A stretch of DNA of 64,000 nucleotides. It comes from Parietaria judaica. Taxonomy: Eukaryota; Streptophyta; Magnoliopsida; Rosales; Urticaceae. A model generated the notes under the pieces. The model was not told the origin of the DNA and searched no databases. It saw only the letters and a list, made by a program, of their open reading frames with translations. The stretch lies in assembly GCA_954871525.1 (NCBI GenBank), contig OX940860.1:53618724-53682723 (forward strand), given 5' to 3'. The position numbers were made by a program, and so were the translations under genes. Of the stretch, positions 43,795-56,764 are shown piece after piece. Each line of letters opens with the position of its first letter. The first letter of the stretch is position 1.

Positions 43795-46609
43795 ATGGCC
43801 ATCGCTCTGAAACCCACAAGCTTCCTCTTCCTGAAGAAGCACACCCACACCCACACTCCTCTCCTTTACTCTCCTTCGCAGCTTCGCGCTTCCTCGCTCC
43901 GAAGCTTCGCTCCAATGGCGGCTCTCACCTCCGCCCCCACCGTCGGCCTCTCCGAGACCTTCTCCAGACTCAAGGAGCAAGGCAAGGTAACTCATTTCCA
44001 TTCCAGCTACTCTCTCACTGAGATTGAGATTGAGTGTCGACGATTTCTCATGGTGATTTCTGTGTGTTAATGTTTGGATTGAAGGTTGCGCTGATTCCGT
44101 TCATCACGGCGGGAGATCCCGACCTCTCGACGACGGCGAAAGCGTTGAAGGTGCTCGATTCTTGCGGCTCCGATATCATCGAATTGGGCGTGCCGTACTC
44201 CGATCCTATGGCTGATGGGCCTGTCATTCAGGTTCGGTTTATCTTCTCTTTCCATTTGAGATTGTCTTCCTTGAAGTAATGGCTGCTCATCAAGCCCTGT
44301 TTGGTTAAAATCGGAGCTCGTTGTCGGCTCCGATGGTCCGCAGCTTTGTACGGGAATGGTCCTGCTGTTGCGGTTTTGGTACGGGATTAGTAGTACTCCA
44401 CAATTAAATTGGATGGAAAATTGGATGCAATCTAAAAAAATGATTTTTTTTTTTCACTTGAGTGACAATGATTGATTCATAATTACGGGAAGAATATATG
44501 AATTTATGTAATTACCCGTCAAGTTTCCATGTAATGTGATGGTGAAAGACTAATGTCCGATGGCAGAACGGCCAAGGACGGGCCGGAATTCAACTATTTT
44601 AGTGTAAATTCATATAAAATTCAATTATAAGCCAGTTTCGTTATTGTTTAGTTCTACACCATGAACATTGTTCTCAACTTGTTTTCACTGTTTAGTGATA
44701 ACGTAAACTACATTTTGAGAAATTGAGACAGTGTAAATGTTTTTTTTTTTCTTTTTTTCTTTTAAGATATAGTAGAGAAATATAACAAATAATTTCTCCC
44801 AAGAAGCAAAAGTTAGGCCAGACGGGTGATTTTGCGTGCTATTCGTCACGGGGTTTCGTATATTTTGTTGTGTTTGATGGAAACTCTGTTCTCTGATCTG
44901 TGTATTGTTTCATTCAGGCTGCAGCTACGCGAGCCTTGGCGAAAGGGACCAATTTCGATGCGATCATTTCTATGTTGAAGGAGGTAAAAGACGATTCTTA
45001 TCGTTTTGCTTTTTAATTTGATGAAAATGCTAAATTGTCGCTGCTATGTTATGAAATAGTTTCGACTTAGATTTTCTCTGTGAAACAGACTCGGACTATT
45101 TTTCATTTGTATCTTATTAAAAATTTGTTTGTAATTTGTATGAGGCGTTGTCATTGTGGTGATTGAAACAGGTGGTGCCGGAAATTACTGCTCCCATTGC
45201 TCTATTTACGTATTACAACCCTATTCTGAAGCGTGGAACCGGAAATTTCATGTCTATCGTGAAAGATACCGGCATACATGGTACTGCATTGCATGTTTTT
45301 GAATTGATAAAAGAAATAAGACCTTTTTTTTTAATCTCTGCTATGCTGTTTTAAAAATTATTAAGAGAGTATTTCATTACGTGTTTCTACATCTATCGGT
45401 AGGGCTCGTGGTTCCCGACGTTCCTTTGGAGGAAACTGACAATTTGAGAGAGGAAGCTCTGAAAAAAGATATTGAACTGGTTTGTTTCTTCTAGCCCTTA
45501 TTGTTGGATTTTGGTTTGGCTTTTTCAATGTTATATATTTTGTTTCTTTCAACGATATTTAATCCGAATGTGCATTCTGATCCTGTCGGTTTTAGTACTG
45601 AATGTGGCGTTCTTTTGCATTGCAATTTTTGTGAGAAGGCATACGGTTTCTGTAGTTTATTGTCGGAAAATTGATGTCATATGATGAAGACAGCGAGATT
45701 CACTTGCTTGAGATTCTTTCGATTTTAAAACCATGATGCTTATTTCAGTAATAAGCTCGGGTTTTTTTATAGTGCAGAGTTTAGCATAGTGTTTCAATAT
45801 GTGCCCCGTCTTTATACCCCGAACCCTACCTTTTTCTCTAAGTAATCTCAACCACTTGAATTAACAGGTTCTTCTTACAACACCGACCACTCCGACAGAT
45901 CGGATGAAAGCGATTGTGGACGCTGCAGAAGGGTTTGTCTATTTGGTAAGGCTTTTTCTTATCAACCGAATCGTCCTTTTACCGGATTCCCCTTGCTTGA
46001 ATAGTGTTTTTTTTTCTTTTTTTTTTTTCTTTTCAATCTTGTAATACTTCTGGGATTTTGAGATTGAAATCTATCATGAAATTTGAAGTTTTAATCATAG
46101 GTGAGCTCAGTCGGAGTAACCGGTACCCGTGATTCCGTAAGCGGCAAGGTTGCGGGCCTTTTGAAGGACATAAAAAAGGTCAATCACTCAACTCTTTTAC
46201 GGAATTTCAGTACATGAATTGAGTAAAATACTGAGAATTCTCCACTGTCGTTGAAATGCCAGGCAACAACGAAGCCTGTAGCCGTTGGTTTTGGCATATC
46301 GAAACCCGAGCACGTGAAACAGGTTAGTGTTCATTTAATTAGTTAAATTTGAACAGGTAGGCATAGTAGTATTAATTTTATCAGTAAGATTTGCAGTTAG
46401 CATTGTCGGCAATTCGTAATTATATGGATTAATTTCGATTACTTGACACGATGGGATTCTACTATTTGATTTAGGTTGCTGGGTGGGGAGCTGATGGGGT
46501 GATCGTCGGAAGCGCCATCGTTAGGATTCTCGGGGAGGCAAAGTCGCCGGAAGAAGGATTGAAGGAGCTTGAGATCTTCATCAAGTCTTTGAAATCTGCT
46601 CTTGTTTGA
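43795..46609 (+). CDS. TSA: Tryptophan synthase alpha chain, plastid type, nine exons
   Basis: Exons are 43795-43986, 44085-44231, 44918-44983, 45172-45280, 45403-45479, 45868-45945, 46101-46178, 46263-46322 and 46475-46609, all GT-AG, giving 313 residues. The alpha subunit cleaves indole-3-glycerol phosphate to indole and glyceraldehyde 3-phosphate. The indole passes to the beta subunit for the last step of tryptophan synthesis in the plastid. The TIM barrel opens at [13 protein letters not shown]. The catalytic Glu lies in [15 protein letters not shown] together with the substrate-binding Asp. [29 protein letters not shown] and [12 protein letters not shown] mark later strands, the last holding the phosphate-binding loop. 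About 60 N-terminal residues, rich in Ser, Thr and His, fit a transit peptide. The related indole-3-glycerol-phosphate lyases act alone; sequence by eye does not separate the two roles. The gene looks intact. Confidence 0.95.
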
Positions 46610-47546
46610 ATTTAGGTCAATTGTAATAGGAACTTGTAGACTTGTGTTTAGATTTGGGTCAAATAGACATAGATGAAGATGTTATTTGAATAAGGCATCG
46701 ACCCTTTCCAAATTTTTCACCAATTCTTTCACCCTTCAATTAAAAAGTGAGATAAAGTGATTACTATTGGGTGATGAATACTTGCAACTATCAGATGCTA
46801 CTACACAGAGCTCGCCATTGGCCGAAAATGGCCTTTTACGGCCCGAATTTCCAGCCATTGGCCTTTTAAGAAAAAATGGTTGCAGGGTAGCGCCACCGAA
46901 ACAGGGCTGCAATGGACTGCATTAAAAAGGTTTACCGAATATTCAGTAGCACTAAACTCGTCTAACCGAATAGATGATTATTCTCGTTTAACTTGGGTGC
47001 TTGTTTAAAAAAAAGATGAGCACGCTAGTAATTCCACTTAAGGGTTTGGAAAAACACAATCCAGCTCAACTAATTTAGCTCAACCTCAATCTAATTCAAC
47101 CCAGATTAATCTAATAGTTATCTGATTGAGTTTAGTCTAACTTGATAAAATAATTGAGTTGGAATTAGGTTGGATGCATTGAGTTCGGCCGGCCCAATTA
47201 TCCCAACCAATTTTTTTTTTTTTTAAATAAGTATCTTTTTTACATATTTGGATGTATATTAAGTAAGAAAAACACATAAAAAATAAAATATAAAATATAA
47301 GAAATCTTAAAATCTCATCTTTATGTTTAATTATTATTTTATGTCTAAAATTGTTTCTACTTAATATTTACGACCGCGTTTCTTGTTTAAAACGACTACG
47401 TTTCGTACATTTTTTATTCAATAATGTTTATTTTTTGAAATGGGTGCTTAAAAACATTATTGGTTGGTAATTTGTGTTTAATGTGAAGTTGCCATTTCTA
47501 AATAAAAAAAAGTATATATATATATATAATTATGCGCTGATTATCA
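46610..47546. other. TSA 3' flank and intergenic, no gene recognised
   Basis: The first 100 bp probably hold the TSA 3' untranslated region (AATAAGG near 46690). The rest is AT-rich with no gene seen. Confidence 0.45.
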
Positions 47547-47554
47547 TTCTTAGT

Positions 47555-48135
47555 TAGGGGTGGCAATTTGGGGCCAGACACGAAACACGAAACGATTACG
47601 ACACGATTTAAATGGGTCTGGGTCTACCATAAATGGATCTGGGTCCAACCGTGTCGAACACGATTAACACGATTAAATAACGGGTAAACACGGCACGAAC
47701 ACGATAACACGACGGGACCCAATTAGACACGATTAAAGAGCAGAAAGTTATATTTTTTACATTTTATATATGTTATTAAGTGTTTTAATATTTATTATAT
47801 ATGAAATTTATGTTTTTATTTTATTAATTACGTCTTACAATTGATGAACATAAAAATTTGCTAGTAAAATTTTAAAATCTTTGATAATATAGTAAAATAA
47901 ATTAAGTTAAATGAGTATAAATTGAATTAATTTATCATATATAAATAAATGTATCTATTAATTGGGTTAAACGGGTAGACACGATAAACACGTTATTTAA
48001 ATGGGGCGGGTCTGGGTCTGGGTCTCGTCTTCTAACACGATTAATAAATGGGGCGGGTCTGGGTCTAGATAAAATAAGTAAAAAACGATTAAGACCCGGC
48101 ACGAACACGACACGCAACCCGAATTGCCACCCCTA
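47555..48135. mobile_element. hAT-type MITE
   Basis: 581 bp with ends TAGGGGTGGCAATTTGGGG and a near-complement. The 8-bp duplication TTCTTAGT lies at 47547-47554 and 48136-48143. ACACGATTA and GGGTCTGGGTCT repeats fill the arms. A paralogous segment at 56305 lacks the insertion and so shows the empty site. Confidence 0.9.
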
Positions 48136-48143
48136 TTCTTAGT

Positions 48144-48284
48144 AGGGCTCGTTGTATTCTGACCCATGTTGCAGCCAAGTACCAAGTTTGAGTGACACCT
48201 AACGCATCGTTATACCGCAAAAAGGTGCGAGAGTTGAATATTCTTTTTTTTTTCTAAAAGAAAAAGGGAGTGATTCAATTTGGA
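48144..48284 (+). repeat. Left copy of a duplicated segment flanking element E
   Basis: AGGGCTCGTTGTATTCTGACC and the next 70 bases match 56318-56400 with scattered changes, in the same orientation. Element E lies between the two copies. Confidence 0.75.
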
Positions 48285-48289
48285 ATGAA

Positions 48290-50410
48290 TGTAACGCCCC
48301 TAGATGGGGGTTAGTAGAATAAGACAAAAACAACGACTTTTCAAACTTGGACCGGTCAATGACACATCATCATTTGAATGATACCGTTGAATATTCAACG
48401 TCCACGTCAACAAACACATAACTTTTGCCCATGGGACTTAAAACGACAATACAACATCAACGACCACAGTTTATACAACACCATAAAACGACAAATACAA
48501 AGTACCACCATCACAAATATCCTTCATTTAATCCAATTACATATCCTTATAAAAGATCAACACAAAACACGGAATTCACCTCGAGTTCGAACACTAAAGG
48601 TAAGAGTAGCTAAAAATCAACACGTGGACCTTCCCAAATCAACTATTCCTCGTTCGGAGTCTGACACTGAACACCACCTGTAACTGGAAAGAAAAAATGT
48701 ATATATGGAAGGGGTGAGCACCACACGCTCAGTAGGGAATCTATTACCAATTCTCTTTACCGAGCCATAATTAGTCAAATTTCAATTAAATAAATTAAAC
48801 GTCAACATAAACCATTTCATCATCATTTTCAACAATAATATAAATAAATAAATATACCCCACAAAAGTCAAATCATTTCGGTGGTCCATGCCGAGTCAGC
48901 TCACGCCTTTTCTCCACTATATCCCATCGAGTCCTCAAGGCACGAGCACAGGTGGACTAGAAGTCCCTAACCGTAACTCGCCCTCGACTCGGGATCCTAA
49001 TCACCACCAAAGACGGCCAGTTCGCCATGGGTCGAAATGTTGACTTTTGGGTCACCAATCATATCCATATCCATAACCATATCCGGCCTACTGCGCAGTA
49101 GCCAGCTGCTCGTCAGCAGCTCATCCGCCCGAAGCGGGTACCATATCATAAAAATCACCATCCGCCCGAAGCGGGTACCATATCAACACACGTCATCTCG
49201 ACGTCACCATAAACATAAATTATATAACAAGCATCAACCCGATGCAACCATACCTGGTATCTAGCCTCGCTACCAAGCGACGACTATTATAACATTGATT
49301 TTATTAATTATCAAATCATTACATTAAATCCAATTTTAACCTATCCGGTTCAATCTTCATTAAAGCGTTGGTTTCTACATTCATTTTAAATAGCGAGAAA
49401 AGGTAATAGTCCCTACCTCAATCCGTGGAAACTTTGACCAATTGACTAGCATGTCGAAGATGTGGGTTCGTCTTGGCCTTGGGTTCTATGATCAAGAATT
49501 TAAGCTTCTGATATACTGTCTGAGATGGGCGGTACGATTCGCACAATCTCCGAGGCTAGCACAGAATGACAATATGTTTTAATGATATATCGATACCATT
49601 CATAAGTCAAAATTTCATTAGGATTGGACTTCAAATTGTCAATTGAAAACCCGATACGCTAAAATTTAACCCGGGCCGAATTCTCGTCGGGTACGCAAAA
49701 CGAGGCAGTAAAACGGGCATCAATTCGACAATGTAATACCTATCATAGCCTAATCCGACTATTCTAAACACAACGGCGATGTCAATTTCATCAATCAAGG
49801 CCCAGAACACACTTAATTTGATCATCTAAATTCAGAAACTAGGTCAAGGAAATTCGGGCTTACCGAGAGTCCGATGACGATTCCGATCGAGGGCTTTCGA
49901 TCTCCTCGACGAGGGCTTCAAAACCCCTCAATAAAATCCGGGATCGGAAAATGACGCGGCGGCCGATGGCGGCGACCGGCGACGACGACGGCGAGGTGGC
50001 ACCACCAACGGACTCTAATAGGCTTCACGAACATGATTCCGGTGTTAGTTTTCTCAAAATCTAACCGGAATGAAATAGATCTCGGGTTATGAAACCGAAC
50101 CTTACGGCGACTATTCCGACCAAACGCCACCACTTTGAGTCGACTTCCGCCTAGCAGTAGAATCGCCTTCTCGAGAGCTTTCCGGCGCCACCAACCACGC
50201 TCCGATCGGAGCTCCGGTGACCGAGTTATCAAGCTCTGAAGTTGGTGTGAGGAGAGAGAACATTTTGAGAGAGAGAGAGAAAGGGAGCTACGGGAAGATG
50301 AGGAAAAAAAAAAAAAGAAGAAGGGGCATTGGTTTATTCGAACCTTTCCCCTGACAACTTTTTTTTTTATTATTATTATATATATATATATACATTTAGA
50401 GGGTATTACA
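48290..50410 (-). mobile_element. 3' LTR of element E
   Basis: 2121 bp, ends TGTAACGCCCC and GGGTATTACA on the plus strand. It contains two copies of the CCCGAAGCGGG repeat core and a CACCTCGCCGTC-type GC block. Confidence 0.93.
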
Positions 50411-50413
50411 ATA

Positions 50414-50427
50414 CTCCACCCCTTTAA
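50414..50427 (-). other. Polypurine tract of element E
   Basis: The minus strand reads AAAGGGGTGGAG three bases before the 3' LTR. Confidence 0.8.
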
Positions 50428-50628
50428 AAAAATTTCGTCCTCGAAATTTAAACAAGTCAATCCCCGAAAAGACGATTACTTCTCCATCATCTCCGACTCC
50501 AACTTTCATGTTGACTCTTTTACATCGTGGTATTGCCATACCACTTTAACTAGTAGAATCTCTCGAAGACGAAGAACTTTGACTTCAGGGTCGATAATAT
50601 GAATCGAGCATTCGTCACACGTCGTACT

Positions 50629-53600
50629 TTATTGAAAAGGTATCTCTATCCACTCAATGATTTGTTGAAGATCGGGTTCATATTTTCTCACCATCGACAC
50701 ATGAAACACATTGTGGACATTAGATAATAGATGAGGTAAATAAAGCTTGTATGCGAGTGGTCCAACTTTTTCAACTATCTCGAATAGATCCGTGAATCGT
50801 GGAGCCAACTTCCCTTTTATTCTAAAACGAGAAACACTATGCATGGGTGCAACCTTCAGAAACACAGTCGCAAACCATGAATTCCAATGGCCTTCTTCTA
50901 AGATCCGCATAACTCGTTTGAAGGATTTTAGCAGTCTCGAGTCTTTCCCGAACAAGCTCAATCGATTCAGTTGTCTCTCTGAGGTAGGAAGGATCGAGAG
51001 TAACGCGATCCTCATACTCGGCCCAACAAAGAGGCGAACGACAAGGTCGACTATACAAGGCCTCATACGGTGTCATACCGATACTAGCTTGAAAGCTATT
51101 ATTGTAAGCAAACCCCACGAATGGTAGTTTCTCCTTCCACTTTCCTCCAAAATCCAAAACACTCGCCCGAAGCATGTCTTCTAAGATTTGAATTACTCGC
51201 TATTATTGACCATTTGTCTGAGAATGAAAAGTTGTGCTCAAACTCAATTGAGTTCCATCTCTTTTTGTAATACATTCCAAAATTTAGGTGAAATAAGCGT
51301 CTCGGTCAGAAACTATTGAAACAGGGACTCCATGAAGCTTTACTATTTTTTTTTTTTTTTCCACATATAGTTTACAAAGTCTCGAAACCTTGTAATCTGT
51401 CTGAATGGCTATAAAGTAGGCTATTTTTTTTTCAATCTATCAACGATCACCCACATTGCATCATGACCACCTCGAGTTCTAGGAAGCCCCGAAACGAAGT
51501 CCATAGTGATGCAGTCACATTTCCATTCGGGTATTTCCAGTGGCCTGAGCTCCCCGCCGGAATTCTGAGGCTCTGCTTTAACCAGTTGGCGAACTGAACA
51601 TCTCTTCACGAATAACGCCACATCGGATTTCATTACGTACCAATAATATGGCCTCTTCAGAGCTTGGGACATTTTCGTATTTCCTGGGTGAATAACAAAC
51701 TTGGAACGATGAGCTTCATGTAATATGGCACTTCGTAATGTAGCATCATCAGCTATTGCAAGCCTTTATTTGTATAATAATAATCCATCGACACCCACAC
51801 TTCATCCTTCAAGTTTTTCTCCAGCTTGTAACCGATTACATATCTTTTGTATTGTCTCATTACCCCACTAACTTTGTCTCACTTAAAGTACCATTAATGT
51901 AATGGCTATGACGTTGTACGCACATCCTTTGAATCCATCGGTATGAAATTACAAATTGTAATCACCAACAGTAACCGATCTTTTTCATGGTTCCAAGGTC
52001 AGAGAAGCAACCAAATCATGGTCCTTCAGACTTAGTGCATCGGCGACCACCTTTACTTTTCTTAAGCGATATTGTAGACTAATTTTATAATCTTTCATAT
52101 AATCCACCTATCTTCGTTGTCGTAGATTCAAATCTCTTTGTGTGAATAAATACTTAAGACTTTGATGATCAGTGAATATCTCAAATCTTGAGCCGTAAAG
52201 ATGGCAACACAAATTTTTAAGTGTAAATATCATTGTTGCTAGCTCCTAGGTCATGGGTAGGATAACTTAGTCTGTGCGGCTCTAATTTCTATAACCATAT
52301 GCCACCACTCTTCCTTGTTGCATGAGCACACCGCCTAGTCCACATCGACATGCATCAGTACACACTATAAATACTTCATCTATATTAGGGAAAATAAGGA
52401 CAGGAGCACTAGTCAATCGTCATTTCAATTCTGAAAAGGACTCTTCATATCTATCATCCCAACTGAGCTGAACTTTTTTTTTTTTTTTTTTTTTTGTGCT
52501 TGTTTAGCAGTGCGGCAATCTTTGAAAGATTCTCCACGAACTTTCTGTAATAACCCGCAAGCCCTAAGAAGCTTCAGACTTCTATCACATTTCTTGGTTT
52601 CTTCCAGTTTAAGATAGCTTCAATCTTTGACGGGTCTACGACAATACCTTCTTGCGAGATCATGTGGCCTAAGAATTTCACTTCTGTCATCCAGAATTCA
52701 TATGTTTCTTTATTTTGCATAGAGACGATAGTCCCGCAAAGTCTGCAAAACAATTCGCAAATGTTCTGCGTGTTCTTCTAAGGTTCTTGAATAGATAAGT
52801 ATGTCGTCAATGAAACAACAACGAATCGATCCAAGTATGGTAAAAAAAATCCTATTCATTAAGTCCATAAACGCCGCTGGAGCGTTCGTTAAACCAAAAG
52901 GCATAACCGTGAACTCAAGTGACCATATCGTGTACAAAATGTTGTCTTCAGAACATCGGCATCTCGAATCCTCAACTGGTGGTAACCCGTCCGCAAATCT
53001 ATTTTAGAGAAGTATTTGTATCCTCTTAATTGGTCAAATAAGTCATCAATGCGCGATAAAGGACATTTATTCTTAATCGTTATCTTGTTGAGCTGTCTGT
53101 AGTCCACACAAAAGCGTAAATTACCATCAGTTTTCTTAGCGAATAACACCGGCGCTCCCCACGGTGATGTACTCTGTCTGATAAACCATTTACTCAACAA
53201 ATCGTCTAATTGCTTCCTCAATTCTGCCAATTCTGCTGGGGCCATATGGCAAAAAGCTATAGAAATCAGAGAACTCCCAAGAACTCCAGAGGAAGTCCCG
53301 GAAGTTCCGATGGAAACACATCTTCAAAATCTAGTACTTCGCCCACATCTTTGATGGCACAAATAACTCCCGAACCTTCAAAATTCATCTTTCTTCCAAG
53401 GAGAGACTTCAAGATAAAATTACGAGGCCATATTAACATGCTCATTCTCTTTTCCTCTAAGGATGCCATGTATTTTGTAGCAGTCTACTATAGCACGGTA
53501 CTTCTCGAATAAATTCAATTCCAATGTTACATCAAACTCGATCATACGGAGAACGATTACGTCAAATGAGAATTTACTTCCCTCTATGACAAGCTTACAA

Positions 53601-53668
53601 GACTTGCAGATCATTAAATCTTTTGGCAATTTCCTATATGAGCGCACAACGATGAAGGAATAATACAT
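50629..53668 (-). pseudogene. Element E pol relic (protease, RT, RNase H, integrase)
   Basis: In order from the right: a retroviral-type protease remnant (SFDVIVLRMIEFDVTLELN, about 53600-53500) and RT pieces at 53245-52889 ([20 protein letters not shown]) and 52937-52710 ([24 protein letters not shown], where the expected YxDD-type box is preserved as FIDD). RNase H remnants lie near 52210-52120 (FTDHQSLKYLFTQRDLN). Integrase pieces follow at 51672-51421 and 51175-50837, with a tail at about 50830-50640 (VHNVFHVSMVRKY). Frameshifts, stops and long T runs separate them. Domain order is that of Ty3/gypsy, and the tail resembles the Tekay/Del type. Not functional. Confidence 0.88.
52474..52495 (+). 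repeat. 22-bp T run inside decayed pol
   Basis: An uninterrupted T tract within the RT/RNase H region; a second of 15 T lies at 51346-51360. Confidence 0.85.
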
Positions 53669-54170
53669 GTCTCGAGGTTTTTGGCTGAAACAATCAGTTC
53701 TGAGAAATTAGAGTAACGCTTTCGCGTAAAATTCTCGCAAACCCATTGCGCATGAAATCATTACCAAAAATTTACTATTCTAGCTTCAGGGCTAACTACG
53801 ACATCAGAATTATAAAGCAAATCAAAATTTTCTTCATTAATGCCAATCACATTTCAATTGTAGCAGCATCAGGAAATTCATCAAACTATAGAGGATTTTG
53901 GAACAGGATCTCCTTAAAAGATTTCATTATTTCAACTGCAGAACTAAGAGATTGTATCAAGTATTATGGAACATAGAATACAATGCAGATTCTTCAATAT
54001 CTAACGGGGGACGCAGATTTAGGGTACTTTGGGAATTCCGAACCATGTTGATCAACTGTAAAAAGATTAAATGTCAGGATTATGGATGGTGATACAAAAT
54101 AAACACGACCCAAAATAATTAAAGAAAATAAATAATTTTATGGTGTTGTACCCTAGGTGCTGTAACCTAG
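53669..54170 (-). other. Element E leader region, no gag found
   Basis: The 500 bp between primer-binding site and protease remnant hold no capsid or zinc-knuckle motif in any frame. A complete gypsy element would have over 1 kb of gag here. Confidence 0.6.
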
Positions 54171-54182
54171 GCTCTGATACCA
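54171..54182 (-). other. Primer-binding site, element E
   Basis: The minus strand reads TGGTATCAGAGC, three bases inside the 5' LTR, complementary to initiator tRNA-Met. Confidence 0.9.
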
Positions 54183-54185
54183 AAC

Positions 54186-56292
54186 TGTAACGCCCCTAGA
54201 TGGGGGTTAGTAGAATAAGACAAAAACAACGACTTTTCAAACTTGGACCGGTCAATGACACATCATCATTTGAACGATACCGTTGAATATTCAACGTCCA
54301 CGTCAACAAACACATAACTTTTGCCCATGGGACTTAAAACGACAATACAACATCAACGACCACAGTTTATACAACACCATAAAACGACAAATACAAAGTA
54401 CCACCATCACAAATATCCTTCATTTAATCCAATTACATATCCTTATAAAAGATCAACACAAAACACGGAATTCACCTCGAGTTCGAACACTAAAGGTAAG
54501 AGTAGCTAAAAATCAACACGTGGACCTTCCCAAATCAACTATTCCTCGTTCGGAGTCTGACACTGAACACCACCTGTAACTGGAAAGAAAAAATGTATAT
54601 ATGGAAGGGGTGAGCACCACACGCTCAGTAGGGAATCTATTACCAATTCTCTTTACCGAGCCATAATTAGTCAAATTTCAATTAAATAAATTAAACGTCA
54701 ACATAAACCATTTCATCATCATTTTCAACAATAATATAAATAAATAAATATACCCCACAAAAGTCAAATCATTTCGGTGGTCCATGCCGAGTCAGCTCAC
54801 GCCTTTTCTCCACTATATCCCATCGAGTCCTCAAGGCACGAGCACAGGTGGACTAGAAGTCCCTAACCGTAACTCGCCCTCGACTCGGGATCCTAATCAC
54901 CACCAAAGACGGCCAGTTCGCCATGGGTCGAAATGTTGACTTTTGGGTCACCAATCATATCCATATCCATAACCATATCCGGCCTACTGCGCAGTAGCCA
55001 GCTGCTCGTCAGCAGCTCATCCGCCCGAAGCGGGTACCATATCATAAAAATCACCATCCGCCCGAAGCGGGTACCATATCAACACACGTCATCTCGACGT
55101 CACCATAAACATAAATTATATAACAAGCATCAACCCGATGCAACCATACCTGGTATCTAGCCTCGCTACCAAGCGACGACTATTATAACATTGATTTTAT
55201 TAATTATCAAATCATTACATTAAATCCAATTTTAACCTATCCGGTTCAATCTTCATTAAAGCGTTGGTTTCTACATTCATTTTAAATAGCGAGAAAAGGT
55301 AATAGTCCCTACCTCAATCCGTGGAAACTTTGACCAATTGACTAGCATGTCGAAGATGTGGGTTCGTCTTGGCCTTGGGTTCTATGATCAAGAATTTAAG
55401 CTTCTGATATACTGTCTGAGATGGGCGGTACGATTCGCACAATCTCCGAGGCTAGCACAGAATGACAATATGTTTTAATGATATATCGATACCATTCATA
55501 AGTCAAAATTTCATTAGGATTGGACTTCAAATTGTCAATTGAAAACCCGATACGCTAAAATTTAACCCGGGCCGAATTCTCGTCGGGTACGCAAAACGAG
55601 GCAGTAAAACGGGCATCAATTCGACAATGTAATACCTATCATAGCCTAATCCGACTATTCTAAACACAACGGCGATGTCAATTTCATCAATCAAGGCCCA
55701 GAACACACTTAATTTGATCATCTAAATTCAGAAACTAGGTCAAGGAAATTCTGGCTTACCGAGAGTCCGATGACGATTCCGATCGAGGGCTTTCGATCTC
55801 CTCGACGAGGGCTTCAAAACCCCTCAATAAAATCCGGGATCGGAAAATGACGCGGCGACCGGCGACGACGACGGCGAGGTGGCACCACCAACGGACTCTA
55901 ATAGGCTTCACGAACATGATTCCGGTGTTAGTTTTCTCAAAATCTAACCGGAATGAAATAGATCTCGGGTTATGAAACCGAACCTTACGGCGACTATTTC
56001 GACCAAACGCCACCACTTTGAGTCGACTTCCGCCTAGCAGTAGAATCGCCTTCTCGAGAGCTTTCCGGCGCCACCAACCACGCTCCGATCGGAGCTCCGG
56101 TGACCGAGTTATCAAGCTCTGAAGTTGGTGTGAGGAGAGAGAACATTTTGAGAGAGAGAGAGAAAGGGAGCTACGGGAAGATGAGGAAAAAAAAAAAAAA
56201 AAAGAAGGGGCATTGGTTTATTCGAACCTTTCCCCTGACAACTTTTTTTTTTATTATTATTATATATATATATACATTTAGAGGGTATTACA
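54186..56292 (-). mobile_element. 5' LTR of element E
   Basis: 2107 bp, near-identical to 48290-50410. It lacks about 14 bp near 55857 that the other copy has near 49960. Confidence 0.93.
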
Positions 56293-56304
56293 ATGAATTT
56301 TGTT

Positions 56305-56400
56305 GATAATCACTCTTATTAGGGCTCGGCTGTATTCTAACCTATGTTGCAGCCAAGTACCGAGTTTGAGTGACTCCCAACTAATCATTAACCCGCGAAA
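56305..56400 (+). repeat. Right copy of duplicated segment, MITE-free
   Basis: GATAATCACTCTTATTAGGG and onward matches the left copy read through the MITE at 47555-48135. The similarity starts about ten bases before the MITE target site. Confidence 0.75.
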
Positions 56401-56764
56401 AAAAAAAAGTGAGATATATCTAGAATAGAAGGGCAGCTCAATCAAAGTTTGGGGGAGGGGTCGATTAAACGGAAAAATTGTTTTTTGATCCTCAATGTCC
56501 TAGTCTATCTATATTAGTAAAGACAGTGAGTAAACGTAGGCCTATGGAGTGTTTCCACTCTCATCTTAGGGGACTAAATGTTAGGTTGGTTGAGGGAAGA
56601 TTAAGGACAGCGAAACATTTCATAACACATTGGATCCTTATGCACACACACATGAATTTCAATAAAATGGAGAAACGATAATTGTATTCGATCGATTAGA
56701 GTTGTAATCACATAACTAGCTATCAATTGAAGTTCGAGCATTAAGTAAGCGTTTTGGTCAAGAT
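56401..56764. other. Unassigned sequence, possibly internal Athila/Tat-like DNA
   Basis: No recognisable gene. It lies just before the polypurine-like tract described next. Confidence 0.35.

Larger units (their letters stand above)
48290..56292 (-). mobile_element. Ty3/gypsy element E with near-identical LTRs and decayed pol
   Basis: LTRs 48290-50410 and 54186-56292. The 5-bp duplication ATGAA lies at 48285-48289 and 56293-56297. Primer-binding site at 54171-54182, polypurine tract at 50414-50427. The interior is only 3775 bp, has no gag, and carries a pol broken by many stops and frameshifts. By eye the LTRs differ by a few substitutions, one deletion of about 14 bp and microsatellite length. 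Confidence 0.93.

Noticed and set aside
49918..50460. 180-codon minus-strand frame in the element E LTR
   Set aside because: Low-complexity Ser/Leu/Arg reading across an LTR leader with GA-rich and GC-rich tracts. The partner LTR breaks it with an indel, so it is not a gene.
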